The position numbers and the translations under genes are program-made. Source: Accumulibacter sp. (GTDB lineage: Bacteria; Pseudomonadota; Gammaproteobacteria; Burkholderiales; Rhodocyclaceae). Taken from it: 64,000 nucleotides of DNA. The stretch's first letter is position 1. Each line of letters starts with the position of its first letter. The stretch is from assembly GCF_029255125.1 (NCBI RefSeq), contig NZ_JAPUVR010000085.1, positions 62,001 to 126,000 on the forward strand. Direction: 5' to 3'. The notes under the pieces are model-generated. The model saw only the letters and a program-made list of their open reading frames with translations. It was not told the DNA's origin and did not search any database. This document shows, piece by piece, positions 47,723-57,578 of this stretch.

Positions 47723-48435
47723 AGTTCGTGTAGCTCCCGGTAAATCGCGCGGCTGACCAGCTTCCGGCCACCCGTGTAGTGACCAATCAGCGTGCGCATC
47801 AGTTGCTTCGCTTCAACCAGCGAACGCGGATTGGAGAAATCCTCGCGCGCCAGGTCGATCAAGGTCTGGCCACGCAGCGAACGCGCGCGTTCGTCTGCCG
47901 GCGAAACTCTCACCGGCCCACGCTCGACTTCGTAAACGTAATCGGCATCGGTGTCCACCGCCAGACCTTCGACATCGATCTCCAGCATCGGCCCGTAACC
48001 CAGTTCCTGCAGAAGCACGCGCTCGAAGCGCCGCAGGTCGCCTTCCTGAGCGCTGATCGCAAAGCGCTGCAGGGTTTCGGCGTACACGGCGAACAGACGG
48101 ACATGCGCATCCTCGCGCGGCAGCAACTGCATCAGCAGCTCATTAAGATAGTAGGCGCAAAACAGCGACCGGCCGGCGAGCAGCGGCTGCCCACCCTGCC
48201 ACTCCGCCTTGATCAAGGTCTTCACCTCGCCGCTGCCGGCCCAGGCCAGTTCGAGCGGCTGAAAGGCAAGCAACAATCCACGCAGGACCGACCGCGGTCG
48301 CCGTGCGCCGCGCGCAAGCAGGGGCAAGCGGCCGTAGTCGCGCGAAAAAACGTCGGCGATCAGACTCGTTTCACTGTACGGGTAAGCGTGCAGTACAAAC
48401 GCCGGCTGGCCGTCCACCCTGTTCCGCTGATTCAC
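47719..48435 (-). CDS. recO: DNA repair protein RecO
   Basis: Recombination mediator that helps load RecA with RecF and RecR. The 238-residue protein has the N-terminal OB-fold sequence FVLHAYPYSETSLIADVFSR and a helical C-terminal part. There is no clear four-cysteine zinc motif, as is usual for proteobacterial RecO. The gene sits 44 bases after era and overlaps pdxJ by four bases. Confidence 0.93.
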   Translation of the reverse strand: MNQRNRVDGQPAFVLHAYPYSETSLIADVFSRDYGRLPLLARGARRPRSVLRGLLLAFQPLELAWAGSGEVKTLIKAEWQGGQPLLAGRSLFCAYYLNELLMQLLPREDAHVRLFAVYAETLQRFAISAQEGDLRRFERVLLQELGYGPMLEIDVEGLAVDTDADYVYEVERGPVRVSPADERARSLRGQTLIDLAREDFSNPRSLVEAKQLMRTLIGHYTGGRKLVSRAIYRELHEL

Positions 48436-48479
48436 CTTTCGACTCTTTGACCGGCCAAACTCACGCGCTGCACGACCTG

Positions 48480-49364
48480 CTACCCGTAGCCAAGCTTGCT
48501 CAGCACCTGTTCATCGTCCGCCCAGCCCGACCTGACCTTGACGAATACCTCGAGAAAGACCGGTCCGCCAAACATTGTCTGCATGTCCTGGCGTGCTTCC
48601 GACGCAATTCTCTTCATCGTCTCACCCGCTCGGCCAATGAGAATCGGCTTCTGGCGTGGACGGTCGACGATGATCGCGGCAGCGATTCGGCGCAAACCCC
48701 CATCAACGACGAAGCGCTCGATCTCGACTGCCACGGCATAGGGGAGTTCGTCGCCAATCAATCGGAAGACCTTCTCCCGGATGTACTCGGCAGCCAGAAA
48801 ACGCTCGCTTCTGTCGGTCAACTCATCCTCAGCAAACAGCAGGTCGGCTTCGGGCAAGCGCTGGCGCAACTCGCCCCGGAGAAAGTCCAGTTGCGTCCGG
48901 CGCGTAGCGCTGACCGGGACGATCGCCGCGAACTCGCCTTGGCCCGCGAGGCGGGCAAGAAACGGCAGCAGGTCGTTCTTGTCGGCCATCTGATCGATCT
49001 TGTTGACCGCGACAATCAGTGGGCAAGTGGCCGGCACAAGCTGCCGCACAACGTGGTCGCGCTGATCGTAGCGGCCCGCTTCGACGACCAGCAACGCCAG
49101 ATCGACCTCGCCGACAGCCTGTTTGATGCCACGGTTCATCCGCTGATTCAGTGGGCCACCGTGCGCCGTCTGAAAGCCCGGGGTATCGACGAAAACATAC
49201 TGCGCGTCGCTCTGCGTGAGGATCCCGAGAATGTTGTAACGTGTCGTCTGCGCGCGGCGCGAGACGATGCTCAGTTTCTCGCCCACCAACGCGTTGAGCA
49301 GGGTCGATTTGCCGACATTCGGACGGCCAACGATGGCGATCCGTCCAGCGCGCATGGCGCTCAC
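48480..49364 (-). CDS. era: GTPase Era
   Basis: Small-subunit ribosome assembly GTPase that binds the 3' end of 16S rRNA. G1 is GRPNVGKS near residue 13, G3 DTPGFQ, G4 NKID, and the C-terminal KH domain holds the segment ILIGRAGETMKRIASEAR. The 294-residue length is typical. The gene overlaps rnc by four bases. Confidence 0.97.
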   Translation of the reverse strand: MSAMRAGRIAIVGRPNVGKSTLLNALVGEKLSIVSRRAQTTRYNILGILTQSDAQYVFVDTPGFQTAHGGPLNQRMNRGIKQAVGEVDLALLVVEAGRYDQRDHVVRQLVPATCPLIVAVNKIDQMADKNDLLPFLARLAGQGEFAAIVPVSATRRTQLDFLRGELRQRLPEADLLFAEDELTDRSERFLAAEYIREKVFRLIGDELPYAVAVEIERFVVDGGLRRIAAAIIVDRPRQKPILIGRAGETMKRIASEARQDMQTMFGGPVFLEVFVKVRSGWADDEQVLSKLGYG

Positions 49365-50032
49365 GAGCTGCTCAACAACAGCAGGGCGCGCTCGGCTGCA
49401 ACCTGCTCGGCGGCGCGCCGGCTGCTGCCGCTTCCCTCGCTCGACAGGCCGGCTGCGGCAAGCTCGCAGCGCACGGTGAATTGCTGGGCATGCGCCTCAC
49501 CCTCGCTACGCAACATCGTATAGCGCGGCAGGGGCAGATGTCTGCCCTGCAGATACTCCTGCAAGCGCGTCTTGGCATCCTTGATCTCCTGCTCGGCGTT
49601 CAGCTCGGCGAGCATGGCCCCATACAGGCGAGCGATGATCGCCCCGGCAGCGTCAAAGCCGGCATCCAGCCACAGGGCGCCAAACAGGGCCTCGACCGCG
49701 TCCGCCAGAATCGACGGCCGACGATGCCCACCGCTCCTTTGCTCGCCTTCGCCGAGGCGAAGGAAATCGCCTAGTGAAAGCGCCAAGGCGTGCTGGTGCA
49801 GTCGGTCCTGGCGCACCAGATGTGCGCGCAGCCGCGACAGGTCGCCTTCGGGAAGCGCCGGAAAACGCTCGAACAGACAGTGCGCGATGATCGCATTCAG
49901 AATCGCATCGCCGAGAAATTCGAGGCGCTCATTATGCTGCGCAGAGCAACTGCGATGGGTCAAAGCCGTTTGCAGCAGTGTCTGATCGCGAAACGTGTAG
50001 GCAAGTGCACGCTCGATCGGGTGCGCGCTCAT
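49361..50032 (-). CDS. rnc: Ribonuclease III
   Basis: Cleaves double-stranded RNA in rRNA and mRNA processing. The 223-residue protein has the catalytic signature NERLEFLGDAILN near residue 35 and a second acidic cluster in ADAVEALFGALWLD, followed by a C-terminal double-stranded RNA-binding domain. Overlaps the DUF4845 gene and era by four bases each. Confidence 0.97.
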   Translation of the reverse strand: MSAHPIERALAYTFRDQTLLQTALTHRSCSAQHNERLEFLGDAILNAIIAHCLFERFPALPEGDLSRLRAHLVRQDRLHQHALALSLGDFLRLGEGEQRSGGHRRPSILADAVEALFGALWLDAGFDAAGAIIARLYGAMLAELNAEQEIKDAKTRLQEYLQGRHLPLPRYTMLRSEGEAHAQQFTVRCELAAAGLSSEGSGSSRRAAEQVAAERALLLLSSS

Positions 50033-50394
50033 TGCGCGGAGCCACTCCCCGTCGAAGAACCGCGGAAATCGATCAGCAGGCTGACGTTGGCCACCAGCGG
50101 GATGCGTTTCTCGTAAGAAAACGCAATAACTACCTTGTTGTCCTCCTTGAAGATGTCCAAATCGGCCGCGGACAGCGTCTGAATGTGCTCGACCTCGGCA
50201 TAGCGCGAAAACGCCTGGCGGAGGTCGCTCACCGTCTTGCCCGATCCTTCGGCAGCGACTGCCTTGACCGCCTGCCGGATCTTGTAGTAGTCCATTACTT
50301 CAGGGAGAACGCGAATGGCAAGAATAGCCACGATGGCGATGACGATACCCCAGACGATGACGCCCGAAAGCGCGATCCCTCGCTGTCGATTCAT
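50029..50394 (-). CDS. DUF4845 single-span membrane protein
   Basis: A 121-residue protein with one N-terminal membrane helix (GVIVWGIVIAIVAILAIRV) and an extracytoplasmic domain. The family lies between lepB and rnc in many beta- and gammaproteobacteria, as here; its function is not established. It is nine bases downstream of lepB and overlaps rnc. Confidence 0.85.
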   Translation of the reverse strand: MNRQRGIALSGVIVWGIVIAIVAILAIRVLPEVMDYYKIRQAVKAVAAEGSGKTVSDLRQAFSRYAEVEHIQTLSAADLDIFKEDNKVVIAFSYEKRIPLVANVSLLIDFRGSSTGSGSAQ

Positions 50395-50403
50395 GAACGC
50401 TCC

Positions 50404-51192
50404 TCAGTTGAACGAGCCAATCCGTCCGAAATCACTGAAATTCAGCCAGATGAAGAATGCCTTGCCGACGATGTTCTCTTCCGGGACGAAACCCCAGAAG
50501 CGGCTGTCGCGGCTGTTGTCGCGATTGTCGCCCATCACGAAGTACTGCCCCGCGGGCACCGTGCAAATCACCCCGGCGCCATTGTAGGAGCAATTTTCCC
50601 GCTGGCGAAACTGCTCGGGCCCGGGAATGAACGGCGGCGCCTCGTCGTCGTTGAGGATCTGGTGTTCGACGCGGCCGAGCTTCTCGACAAACTGCTTCGA
50701 ATAATACAGGCGTTCGGGATGCAGGTAATCTTCGACCTTGCGCGCCTCAACCGGCTGGCCATTGATCGTCAACCGCTTGTTCTGGTAGGCGACCCGGTCG
50801 CCCGGCACGCCAACCACCCGCTTGATGTAATCGAGCGAGGGATCCACCGGATAGCGAAAGACCATTACGTCGCCGCGCTGTGGTGTGTTCAGCTCGATGA
50901 TCTTCACGTTGGCAACCGGCAGGCGGATCCCGTAGGTGTACTTGTTCACCAGAATGAAATCACCGACCAGCAAGGTCGGTATCATCGAGCCGGAAGGGAT
51001 CTTGAATGGCTCGACCAGGAACGAGCGCAAAAGGAAAACGACCAGAATGACCGGAAAAAAGCTGGCCCCATATTCGACCCACCAGGGATCCGGCGCGCCC
51101 GCCGGACGGCGCCGGCGCAGAATACAGGCATCTGCCACCCAGATGGCACCGCTGATCAGCACCAGGATCAGCAGGATCAGAGCAAAATTCAC
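50404..51192 (-). CDS. lepB: Signal peptidase I
   Basis: Cleaves signal peptides of exported proteins at the inner membrane. The 262-residue protein has N-terminal transmembrane segments, the serine box PSGSMIPTLLVGDFILVNKY, the lysine box YIKRVVGVPGDRV and the C-terminal box GDNRDNSRDSRFWG. It is 12 bases downstream of lepA, as in most proteobacteria. Confidence 0.97.
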   Translation of the reverse strand: MNFALILLILVLISGAIWVADACILRRRRPAGAPDPWWVEYGASFFPVILVVFLLRSFLVEPFKIPSGSMIPTLLVGDFILVNKYTYGIRLPVANVKIIELNTPQRGDVMVFRYPVDPSLDYIKRVVGVPGDRVAYQNKRLTINGQPVEARKVEDYLHPERLYYSKQFVEKLGRVEHQILNDDEAPPFIPGPEQFRQRENCSYNGAGVICTVPAGQYFVMGDNRDNSRDSRFWGFVPEENIVGKAFFIWLNFSDFGRIGSFN

Positions 51193-51204
51193 GCGTCTTC
51201 TCCT

Positions 51205-53001
51205 CTACTTGCCGACCCGCAGGACGGCCAGGAAAGCCTCTTGCGGAATCTCGACCGAACCGACCTGCTTCATTCGCTTCTTACCCGCCTTCTGTTTCTC
51301 GAGCAACTTCTTCTTGCGCGTAATGTCGCCGCCGTAGCACTTGGCGAGAACATCCTTGCGCATCGCCTTGACGTTCTCGCGCGCGATGATGTTTGCACCG
51401 ATCGCCGCCTGAATCGCTACGTCATACATCTGGCGGGGAATCAACTCACGCATCTTGCTCGCCAGCTCGCGGCCGCGAAACACCGAGTTCGCCCGATGCA
51501 GGATGACTGAAAGCGCATCGACGCGTTCACCGTTGATCAGAACGTCCAGCTTGACGACATCGGCTGCACGATACGCCTTGAACTCGTAGTCCAGAGAAGC
51601 GTAGCCACGCGATACCGATTTCAAGCGGTCAAAGAAATCCATCACGACCTCGGCCATCGGCATTTCGTAGACCAGTTGTACTTGCCGTCCGTGATAGCTC
51701 ATGTCCACCTGATTGCCGCGCTTCTGGTTGCAGAGTGTGATCACGTTGCCGAGATAGTCCTGCGGAACAAACACCGTGATCGTGATGATGGGTTCACGGA
51801 TCTCCTCGATCTTGGCGAGATCGGGCAACTTGGCCGGATTTTCCACTTGCAGCAGGCTGCCGTCGCGCATCAGGACTTCATACACGACGGTTGGCGCGGT
51901 GGTGATCAGATCCTGGTCAAACTCGCGTTCGAGGCGTTCCTGAACGATCTCCATGTGTAGTAGACCGAGGAAGCCGCAGCGAAAACCGAAGCCGAGAGCC
52001 TGCGACACCTCGGGTTCGAAACGCAGCGAGGCATCGTTCAGCTTCAGTTTTTCGAGCGATTCGCGCAGCGCATCGTACTGGTTCGACTCGACCGGATACA
52101 GGCCGGCGAACACCTGCGATTTGATCTCCTTGAAACCAGGCAGCGCAGCGCCTGCCGGGCGCTCGACGAGAGTCACCGTGTCGCCCACCTTGGCCGCCTG
52201 CAGTTCCTTGATTCCCGAGATGACGTAGCCCACCTCCCCGGCACGCAGTACGTCGCGGACGAGCGCCTTCGGGGTGAAGACGCCAACCTGCTCGCACAGA
52301 TGCGTAGATCCGGTCGCCATCAGACGGATGCGGTCCTTCGGTCGCAAGCTGCCATCGAAGACGCGCACGAGCATGACGACACCGACGTAATTGTCGAACC
52401 AAGCGTCCACCAGCAACGCCTTGAGGGGCGCTTCCGTATCGCCCTGCGGAGCTGGAATTCGCTCGATGATCGCTTCGAGAATATCCTCGACGCCAAGACC
52501 GGTCTTTGCCGAGGCGAGAACCGCGTGCGAAGCATCAATGCCGATCACGTCCTCGATCTCCTGTTGCGCCTTGTCAGGCATGGCCGAAGGCAGATCGATC
52601 TTGTTCAGTACCGGTAGAACATCGACGCCCAGTTCGATCGCCGTATAGCAATTGGCTACGGTCTGCGCCTCCACACCCTGCGATGCGTCGACGACCAGCA
52701 AAGCGCCCTCGCAGGCAGACAGCGAGCGCGATACTTCGTAGGAAAAATCGACGTGTCCCGGGGTATCGATCAGATTCAGGTTATACACTTGGCCGTTGCG
52801 CGCCCGGTATTGCAGCGCCGCGGTTTGCGCCTTGATCGTGATGCCGCGCTCACGTTCGATATCCATCGAGTCGAGCACCTGCGCTTCCATTTCGCGATCC
52901 GAAAGTCCACCGCACAAGTGAATGATGCGATCGGCCAGCGTCGACTTCCCGTGGTCGATGTGCGCAATGATCGAGAAATTCCGGATGTGCTGCATGAACA
53001 T
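51205..53001 (-). CDS. lepA: Elongation factor 4 (LepA)
   Basis: Ribosome-associated translational GTPase. The 598-residue protein has [23 protein letters not shown] and NKIDLP in the GTPase domain and the C-terminal LepA domain with [23 protein letters not shown] 53001 has AGGA eight bases upstream; ATG 52995 (MQHIRNFSI) gives the more usual N-terminus and is a credible alternative. A terminator separates it from the glutaredoxin-like gene. Confidence 0.97.
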   Translation of the reverse strand: MFMQHIRNFSIIAHIDHGKSTLADRIIHLCGGLSDREMEAQVLDSMDIERERGITIKAQTAALQYRARNGQVYNLNLIDTPGHVDFSYEVSRSLSACEGALLVVDASQGVEAQTVANCYTAIELGVDVLPVLNKIDLPSAMPDKAQQEIEDVIGIDASHAVLASAKTGLGVEDILEAIIERIPAPQGDTEAPLKALLVDAWFDNYVGVVMLVRVFDGSLRPKDRIRLMATGSTHLCEQVGVFTPKALVRDVLRAGEVGYVISGIKELQAAKVGDTVTLVERPAGAALPGFKEIKSQVFAGLYPVESNQYDALRESLEKLKLNDASLRFEPEVSQALGFGFRCGFLGLLHMEIVQERLEREFDQDLITTAPTVVYEVLMRDGSLLQVENPAKLPDLAKIEEIREPIITITVFVPQDYLGNVITLCNQKRGNQVDMSYHGRQVQLVYEMPMAEVVMDFFDRLKSVSRGYASLDYEFKAYRAADVVKLDVLINGERVDALSVILHRANSVFRGRELASKMRELIPRQMYDVAIQAAIGANIIARENVKAMRKDVLAKCYGGDITRKKKLLEKQKAGKKRMKQVGSVEIPQEAFLAVLRVGK

Positions 53002-53034
53002 CTTCGTCGTCCTGTCGCCGGCGTTCGCCCACTG

Positions 53035-53061
53035 AAAAAAAGGGTGCCGGCGGGCACCCTT
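53035..53061 (-). terminator. Terminator of the rpoE-rseC-mucD-glutaredoxin unit
   Basis: On the minus strand AAGGGTGCC and GGCACCCTT form a 9-bp stem with a 4-base loop followed by a run of thymines. It is just after the glutaredoxin-like stop and 34 bases before lepA, so lepA should have its own promoter or depend on read-through. Confidence 0.85.
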
Positions 53062-53087
53062 GGTCGAACAGCCTGAAGGCGCGGATT

Positions 53088-53339
53088 CTAGCCGATTCGG
53101 CTCAGATAATCACGGACTTTGCTCACCTCGAGGCGGTAATGGCAGAGTTCGGTCTGCCCGTGCAGGAGCACCGGCACCCATTCGTCGTAGTGGGCGAGCA
53201 GCCGGGGGTCGGCGTCCACATCGACCACCTCGACTGCGAACTGCAACTCCTCGGCGAGCGCGCCAAGCGCCACCTCCATCTCTGCGCAGAGATGGCAGTA
53301 GCTGCGCGAGACGAGCGTCAGCTGCGGCCGCCCACTCAC
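53088..53339 (-). CDS. Glutaredoxin-like DUF836 family protein
   Basis: An 83-residue protein with the thioredoxin-like start [19 protein letters not shown]: the redox motif is CHLC (residues about 15-18). It overlaps the mucD gene by four bases. DUF836 proteins are commonly encoded between mucD and lepA in betaproteobacteria; their client is unknown. Confidence 0.88.
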   Translation of the reverse strand: MSGRPQLTLVSRSYCHLCAEMEVALGALAEELQFAVEVVDVDADPRLLAHYDEWVPVLLHGQTELCHYRLEVSKVRDYLSRIG

Positions 53340-54772
53340 TCGCCGCGCTTCTCGCTGACACCCCCCTTGAGGGTGACGAAGGTCTGTTGATCACCGCGTC
53401 GCACCAGTAAAGTGACGTTGGCAGACTTGTCCACCTGTGCCAACAACTTGTTCAACTGCTCAACCGTTCTCAGCTCGACACTCTCGCCGCGCGCGATGAG
53501 TGCGAGGATCACGTCACCCGGGCGCAAATCCGCGCGGCCGGTGGCACTACGGATTTCCTCGATCAGCAAACCCCCATTAATCCTCAGTTCGCGCCGCTGC
53601 TCGGCCGTCAGCTCGGACAAGACCAGACCCAGTCGATTTGCCGTGCGCTCGCTCGGCTTCACACTGCGCCCGCTGCGCGCGGCGATCTTCTCGTCCGGCA
53701 TTTCGCCGACCACCAGCGTGATATCCTTGCTCGCTCCCTTGCGCCACAACTGGACACTGACCCGGCCTCCCGGCTTGCTCGCCCCGACGATGCGCGGCAG
53801 GTCGTTCGAACCGTTGATCGTCTTGCCGTCGAACTTGAGGATCACATCCCCCGGCTCGATCCCCGCCTTGTCGGCCGGGCCGCCTTTTTCCACCGAGTTT
53901 ACCGCCGCCCCCTGCGCCTTGCCGAGACCGAAGGAATCAGCCAGATCCTTGGTCACCTCCTGAATGACGACACCGATGCGACCACGGCTGACGCGCCCAT
54001 GGCTGCGCAACTGAGCTTCCACCTCCATTGCCATGTCGATCGGAATCGCGAAAGAGATCCCCATGAATCCGCCCGACCGGCTATAAATCTGCGAATTGAT
54101 CCCAACCACCTCGCCCTTCATGTTGAACAGCGGCCCGCCCGAGTTGCCGGGGTTGACCGCGACATCGGTCTGGATGAACGGCACGTAGTTCTCTTGCGGC
54201 AAAGAGCGCCCCTTGGCGCTGACGATCCCCGCCGTCACACTATTGTCGAAACCGAAAGGCGAACCGATCGCAACCACCCATTCGCCCACCTTGAGCTGCG
54301 CCGGGTCGCCAAAGCGCACCGCGGGCAGCGCAGTTGCGTCGATCTTGAGCAGGGCAATGTCGGTGCGCTTGTCGGCGCCGACGACGCGCGCCTTGAATTC
54401 ACGTTTGTCGGTCAGGCGGACGAGAATCTCGTCGGCCGCGTCAACCACGTGCGCATTGGTCAGAATGTAGCCATCGGCGCTGACGATGAACCCCGAGCCG
54501 AGCGAACGGCTCTCGAAGTCGCGCGGTGTGCCCGGTATTCCTGGCTGGCGCGGGATGAAACGGCGAAAGAATTCGAACATCGGGTCGTTCTCGTCGAACG
54601 GAAAAGGCTGCGCGCCGCGTCCGCTGTTGCGTGCCGACTGAATCGTGCTGATATTCACCACTGCCCCGCCCTGCTTCTCGACAAGCTCGGTAAAATCGGG
54701 CAGCCCACGGTTCTGCGCCTGCGCAAAGAAGGACGAGAAAAGGAGAAAGAAACCGACGAACAACTGTTTCAT
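53336..54772 (-). CDS. mucD: Do-family periplasmic serine endoprotease (DegP/MucD)
   Basis: Degrades misfolded envelope proteins under control of sigma-E. ATG at 54772 gives 478 residues with a signal peptide (FVGFFLLFSSFFAQA); an in-frame ATG at 54838 only adds unrelated residues. The catalytic triad is His in TNAHVVDAAD, Asp in KRTDIALLKI and Ser in NPGNSGGPLF, followed by two PDZ domains. It is downstream of rseC, so the sigma factor, its regulator and one of its main target proteases are linked. Confidence 0.96.
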   Translation of the reverse strand: MKQLFVGFFLLFSSFFAQAQNRGLPDFTELVEKQGGAVVNISTIQSARNSGRGAQPFPFDENDPMFEFFRRFIPRQPGIPGTPRDFESRSLGSGFIVSADGYILTNAHVVDAADEILVRLTDKREFKARVVGADKRTDIALLKIDATALPAVRFGDPAQLKVGEWVVAIGSPFGFDNSVTAGIVSAKGRSLPQENYVPFIQTDVAVNPGNSGGPLFNMKGEVVGINSQIYSRSGGFMGISFAIPIDMAMEVEAQLRSHGRVSRGRIGVVIQEVTKDLADSFGLGKAQGAAVNSVEKGGPADKAGIEPGDVILKFDGKTINGSNDLPRIVGASKPGGRVSVQLWRKGASKDITLVVGEMPDEKIAARSGRSVKPSERTANRLGLVLSELTAEQRRELRINGGLLIEEIRSATGRADLRPGDVILALIARGESVELRTVEQLNKLLAQVDKSANVTLLVRRGDQQTFVTLKGGVSEKRGE

Positions 54773-54852
54773 GGCAGAGAATGCCTCCTGAGTGTCAGCC
54801 AAGAAAATAGAGCAAGTTAGCAACTGGGGGCAGCGCAAGCAGATTCAAGCGA

Positions 54853-55329
54853 TCAGCGACGAATTGATGGCCGCAAGCTTGCATCGCCGCGCCAGCGCCA
54901 TTCGGCGCACCACAAGTGCAGCCAGCCGAGTCCGAGACCCAGCAGTGCTCCAGCCAGCGCTCCTGTTTCGCCGCCCAGCTCCGAACCTGCTAGCGCCCCG
55001 CCAAGCAGCGCCAGCAAAGGATAGGCGTAGGCGGCGAAGGCGCTGCGCCGCACCGAGCGGGCCGGCAACAGCACACGTACGCGCTCGCCGGCGACACGAC
55101 CGGTCCCATTCACCACACGATACGTGCGCCGCGCATCACACGCGGGTCGGGCGAGAAGCCGGCCGCCGCAGCCGCCAGGCGCACTACAGTGACCACAGCC
55201 ACTGTCCTCGACGCGCACCGTGGCCAGGTCACCGTCGACAGCGACGACTACAGCCCAGACTTCGCTCTGCTCGCCATCGTAGGCTTCGTCTGCGGCGTCC
55301 GCCGCCGGCCGCTCGTTCACATCTACCAT
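54853..55329 (-). CDS. rseC: SigmaE regulator RseC/MucC family protein
   Basis: A 158-residue inner-membrane protein with the RseC cysteine motif SGCGHCSAPGGCGG, two transmembrane helices (AYPLLALLGGALAGS and GALAGALLGLGLGWLHLW) and a short cytoplasmic tail. RseC modulates sigma-E activity in enterobacteria and is tied to SoxR reduction. The start overlaps the rpoE stop by seven bases. Between the two there is no room for rseA or rseB. Confidence 0.88.
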   Translation of the reverse strand: MVDVNERPAADAADEAYDGEQSEVWAVVVAVDGDLATVRVEDSGCGHCSAPGGCGGRLLARPACDARRTYRVVNGTGRVAGERVRVLLPARSVRRSAFAAYAYPLLALLGGALAGSELGGETGALAGALLGLGLGWLHLWCAEWRWRGDASLRPSIRR

Positions 55330-55922
55330 CGGCGGTCGGCCGCTGTGTCCAGGAGTGGTCGCAGCTTCTCGGCAACCACCTCGCGCGCGCGGAAAATCCG
55401 CGAGCGCACAGTGCCGATCGGACAGTTCATCGCCTCGGCGATTTCCTCGTAACTCAAGCCTTCGATCTCGCGCAGCATGATCGCGCTGCGCAGGTCTTCC
55501 GGCAGCCCGGCCATCGCTGCGTCGATCGTCTCGCCGATCTGCCGCGACTGCAACAGGCTTTCGGGCGTATTGATATCGCGCAGTTGTCCGGCATCGTCAA
55601 AGCTCTCGGCGTCGTCCGCATCGACCTCGGTAGAGGTTGGCGCGCGCCGTCCCTGGGCGACGAGATAGTTCTTCGCGGTATTGATGCTGATCCGGTAAAG
55701 CCAAGTGTAGAAGGCACTCTCGCCGCGAAACGACGGCAGTGCACGATAGGCCTTGATGAAAGCCTCCTGCGATACATCCTCGACCTCTGCCTGGTCACGA
55801 ATGTAGCGCGATAGTAGACGCGCAACCTTACGCTGGTACTTGGCAAACAGAACCTCGAAGGCCTGGCCGTCACCGGCCTGCGCTCGCTCAACCAAAGCTT
55901 GGTCAACTTCGCGTTCGCTCAT
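55323..55922 (-). CDS. rpoE: RNA polymerase sigma-E factor
   Basis: ECF sigma factor for envelope stress. The 199-residue protein has region 2 (VEDVSQEAFIKAYRALPSFR and FYTWLYRISINTAKNYL) and the region 4 helix-turn-helix (GLSYEEIAEAMNCPIGTVRS). ATG 55922 (MSEREVDQALVERAQ) matches homologs; an ATG 18 bases upstream is possible. It begins the rpoE-rseC-mucD unit. No rseA/rseB genes follow, so how it is kept inactive is unclear. Confidence 0.95.
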   Translation of the reverse strand: MSEREVDQALVERAQAGDGQAFEVLFAKYQRKVARLLSRYIRDQAEVEDVSQEAFIKAYRALPSFRGESAFYTWLYRISINTAKNYLVAQGRRAPTSTEVDADDAESFDDAGQLRDINTPESLLQSRQIGETIDAAMAGLPEDLRSAIMLREIEGLSYEEIAEAMNCPIGTVRSRIFRAREVVAEKLRPLLDTAADRRW

Positions 55923-56092
55923 GCCTTGTGCTTTTCCCATCACCCGCAGTAAGAATTTGTCAGGGCAGTATAGCGCAAGCGTGCGAGCCCAACGTAACAG
56001 TGCGTGAGCAGCCACGACCGACAGCCCCCCGCAACCCGGGCTGGCGCGGGAACTGCGCAGATGGCTGGAGCATTTCGCCCGTCTGCGGCGGC

Positions 56093-56851
56093 TCACCACC
56101 GCGGGCAGGCGACCGCCAGTTGCTGCAGGCGCGCGCGCAGCGCCCGGAAATCAGGACAATGTTGCGCGACCAGCGACCAGAAGCGGGGACCATGGTTCAT
56201 TTCGTGCAAGTGCGCCAACTCATGAACGACCACATAATCGATCACGGCGATCGGAAAATGAACCAGTCGCCAGTTCAGCCGAACGGCACCCCGCCGGCTG
56301 CAACTGCCCCAACGGGTACGCGCCGAGGAGAGCGACAATGCCGGCTGACGAACGCCGAGCAGCGGCACATAGTGGGCAAGGCGCGCGGCAAACAGCGCAC
56401 GGGCGCGCTCGCGCAGCGCTTTTTCCAGCACGCGCGGCGCATCCTCAGGGCAGCGCAGATGCAAGGTCAGCGTCGGTTCACCGCTGCCCGGCGCCCAGGC
56501 GGCGCGGTTGGCGCCACTCGCCAGGCGCAGCGTGAGCCACTCGCCGAGCAGCGGAACGCGTTGACCGTCGTCAATCGATAACCGAACTGCCGTCGGCGGC
56601 TGCCACTCGCGCACTTTGCGCGTGATCCACTCGCCGTGGCGCAGGAGCGCTGACTCGATGTCACCCGGCGATGCTGGCATGGGTGCGATGACGCGCAAGC
56701 CCTGACGGTCGACGACGATGCCTATGCTGCGTCTCGTCGATCGGCGCAGCGAGTAGCCAATCGTCTGCCCGCCGATGACGATCGCGTGCTCAGAATCGCG
56801 GCCGGGCGCGGCTTCCCCGCGCCGCGCAGATCGCTCAATCGGGGACCGCAT
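56093..56851 (-). CDS. YgjP-like (DUF45) M48-type metallopeptidase
   Basis: A 252-residue cytosolic protein with the zinc site HELAHLHEMNHGPRFW (HExxH plus a third histidine) and a preceding RTRWGSCSRRGAVRLNWRL block, the signature of the DUF45/UTP-pyrophosphatase-like YgjP family. The start is ATG 56851, overlapping the plsC end by 17 bases with GGCGG just upstream. Substrate unknown. It is the last gene of the glyQ-glyS-gmhB-plsC run. Confidence 0.88.
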   Translation of the reverse strand: MRSPIERSARRGEAAPGRDSEHAIVIGGQTIGYSLRRSTRRSIGIVVDRQGLRVIAPMPASPGDIESALLRHGEWITRKVREWQPPTAVRLSIDDGQRVPLLGEWLTLRLASGANRAAWAPGSGEPTLTLHLRCPEDAPRVLEKALRERARALFAARLAHYVPLLGVRQPALSLSSARTRWGSCSRRGAVRLNWRLVHFPIAVIDYVVVHELAHLHEMNHGPRFWSLVAQHCPDFRALRARLQQLAVACPRW

Positions 56852-57578
56852 CCGCCGGACCACCATAGCGGTGCGGCGAGATGCGGCGCATCTCCGCCTC
56901 GATCCAGGCCGACGCGAGAGCATTGATGCGAGCCGCCGTCTTGCCAGCGGGATCGATCGCCGGCCCAATGCTTACGGTGATCAATCCAGGCGTGATGGCA
57001 AAGCTGCTCTTGCGCCAGAACTCCCCGGCATCGTGCGCAACCGGCACGACCTTGTGCCCACTGCGTACAGCGAGGTGTGCGCCACCCGGCTTATACCGGC
57101 TGGTGAGCCCGGGTTCGACGCGCGTGCCTTCGGGGAAGATGACCACCCAGTAGCCCGCCGCCAGACGCTCGCTCCCCTGGTCGAAGACCTGTTTCAGCGC
57201 CTCCTTGGCCTCGCCACGATCAATCGAGATCATCTTTAGCGCCGCCAGCCCCCAGCCAAAGAAAGGCACGCGCAGCAACTCGCGTTTCATCACGAATACC
57301 AGCGGCGGAAAGACCTCCTGCAGGCCGACGGTTTCCCACGCTGACTGGTGCTTGCTAAGCACGATGGCCGGTTCCGACGGCATGTTCTCGCGCCCGATCA
57401 CCCGGTAGCGCAGGCCGAGCAGGTAGCGGCAGAAGGCCATGAAACCAGCCCGCCAGATGGCGATGATGCGGTAGCGGAACGGCAATGGGCAGACGAGGGC
57501 AAGCGTGACGAGAATCCCGAAGGGGACTGTCCACAGGCCGACGAGCAGCATGAACAGCGCTGTCCGCAACGCTGGCAT
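56835..57578 (-). CDS. plsC: 1-acyl-sn-glycerol-3-phosphate acyltransferase
   Basis: Makes phosphatidic acid in the inner membrane. The 247-residue protein has an N-terminal hydrophobic segment, the acyltransferase motif SKHQSAWET (HX4E in place of the more common HX4D), and the glycerophosphate-binding FPEGTRVEPG. It shares one base with the gmhB stop. Confidence 0.94.
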   Translation of the reverse strand: MPALRTALFMLLVGLWTVPFGILVTLALVCPLPFRYRIIAIWRAGFMAFCRYLLGLRYRVIGRENMPSEPAIVLSKHQSAWETVGLQEVFPPLVFVMKRELLRVPFFGWGLAALKMISIDRGEAKEALKQVFDQGSERLAAGYWVVIFPEGTRVEPGLTSRYKPGGAHLAVRSGHKVVPVAHDAGEFWRKSSFAITPGLITVSIGPAIDPAGKTAARINALASAWIEAEMRRISPHRYGGPADAVPD

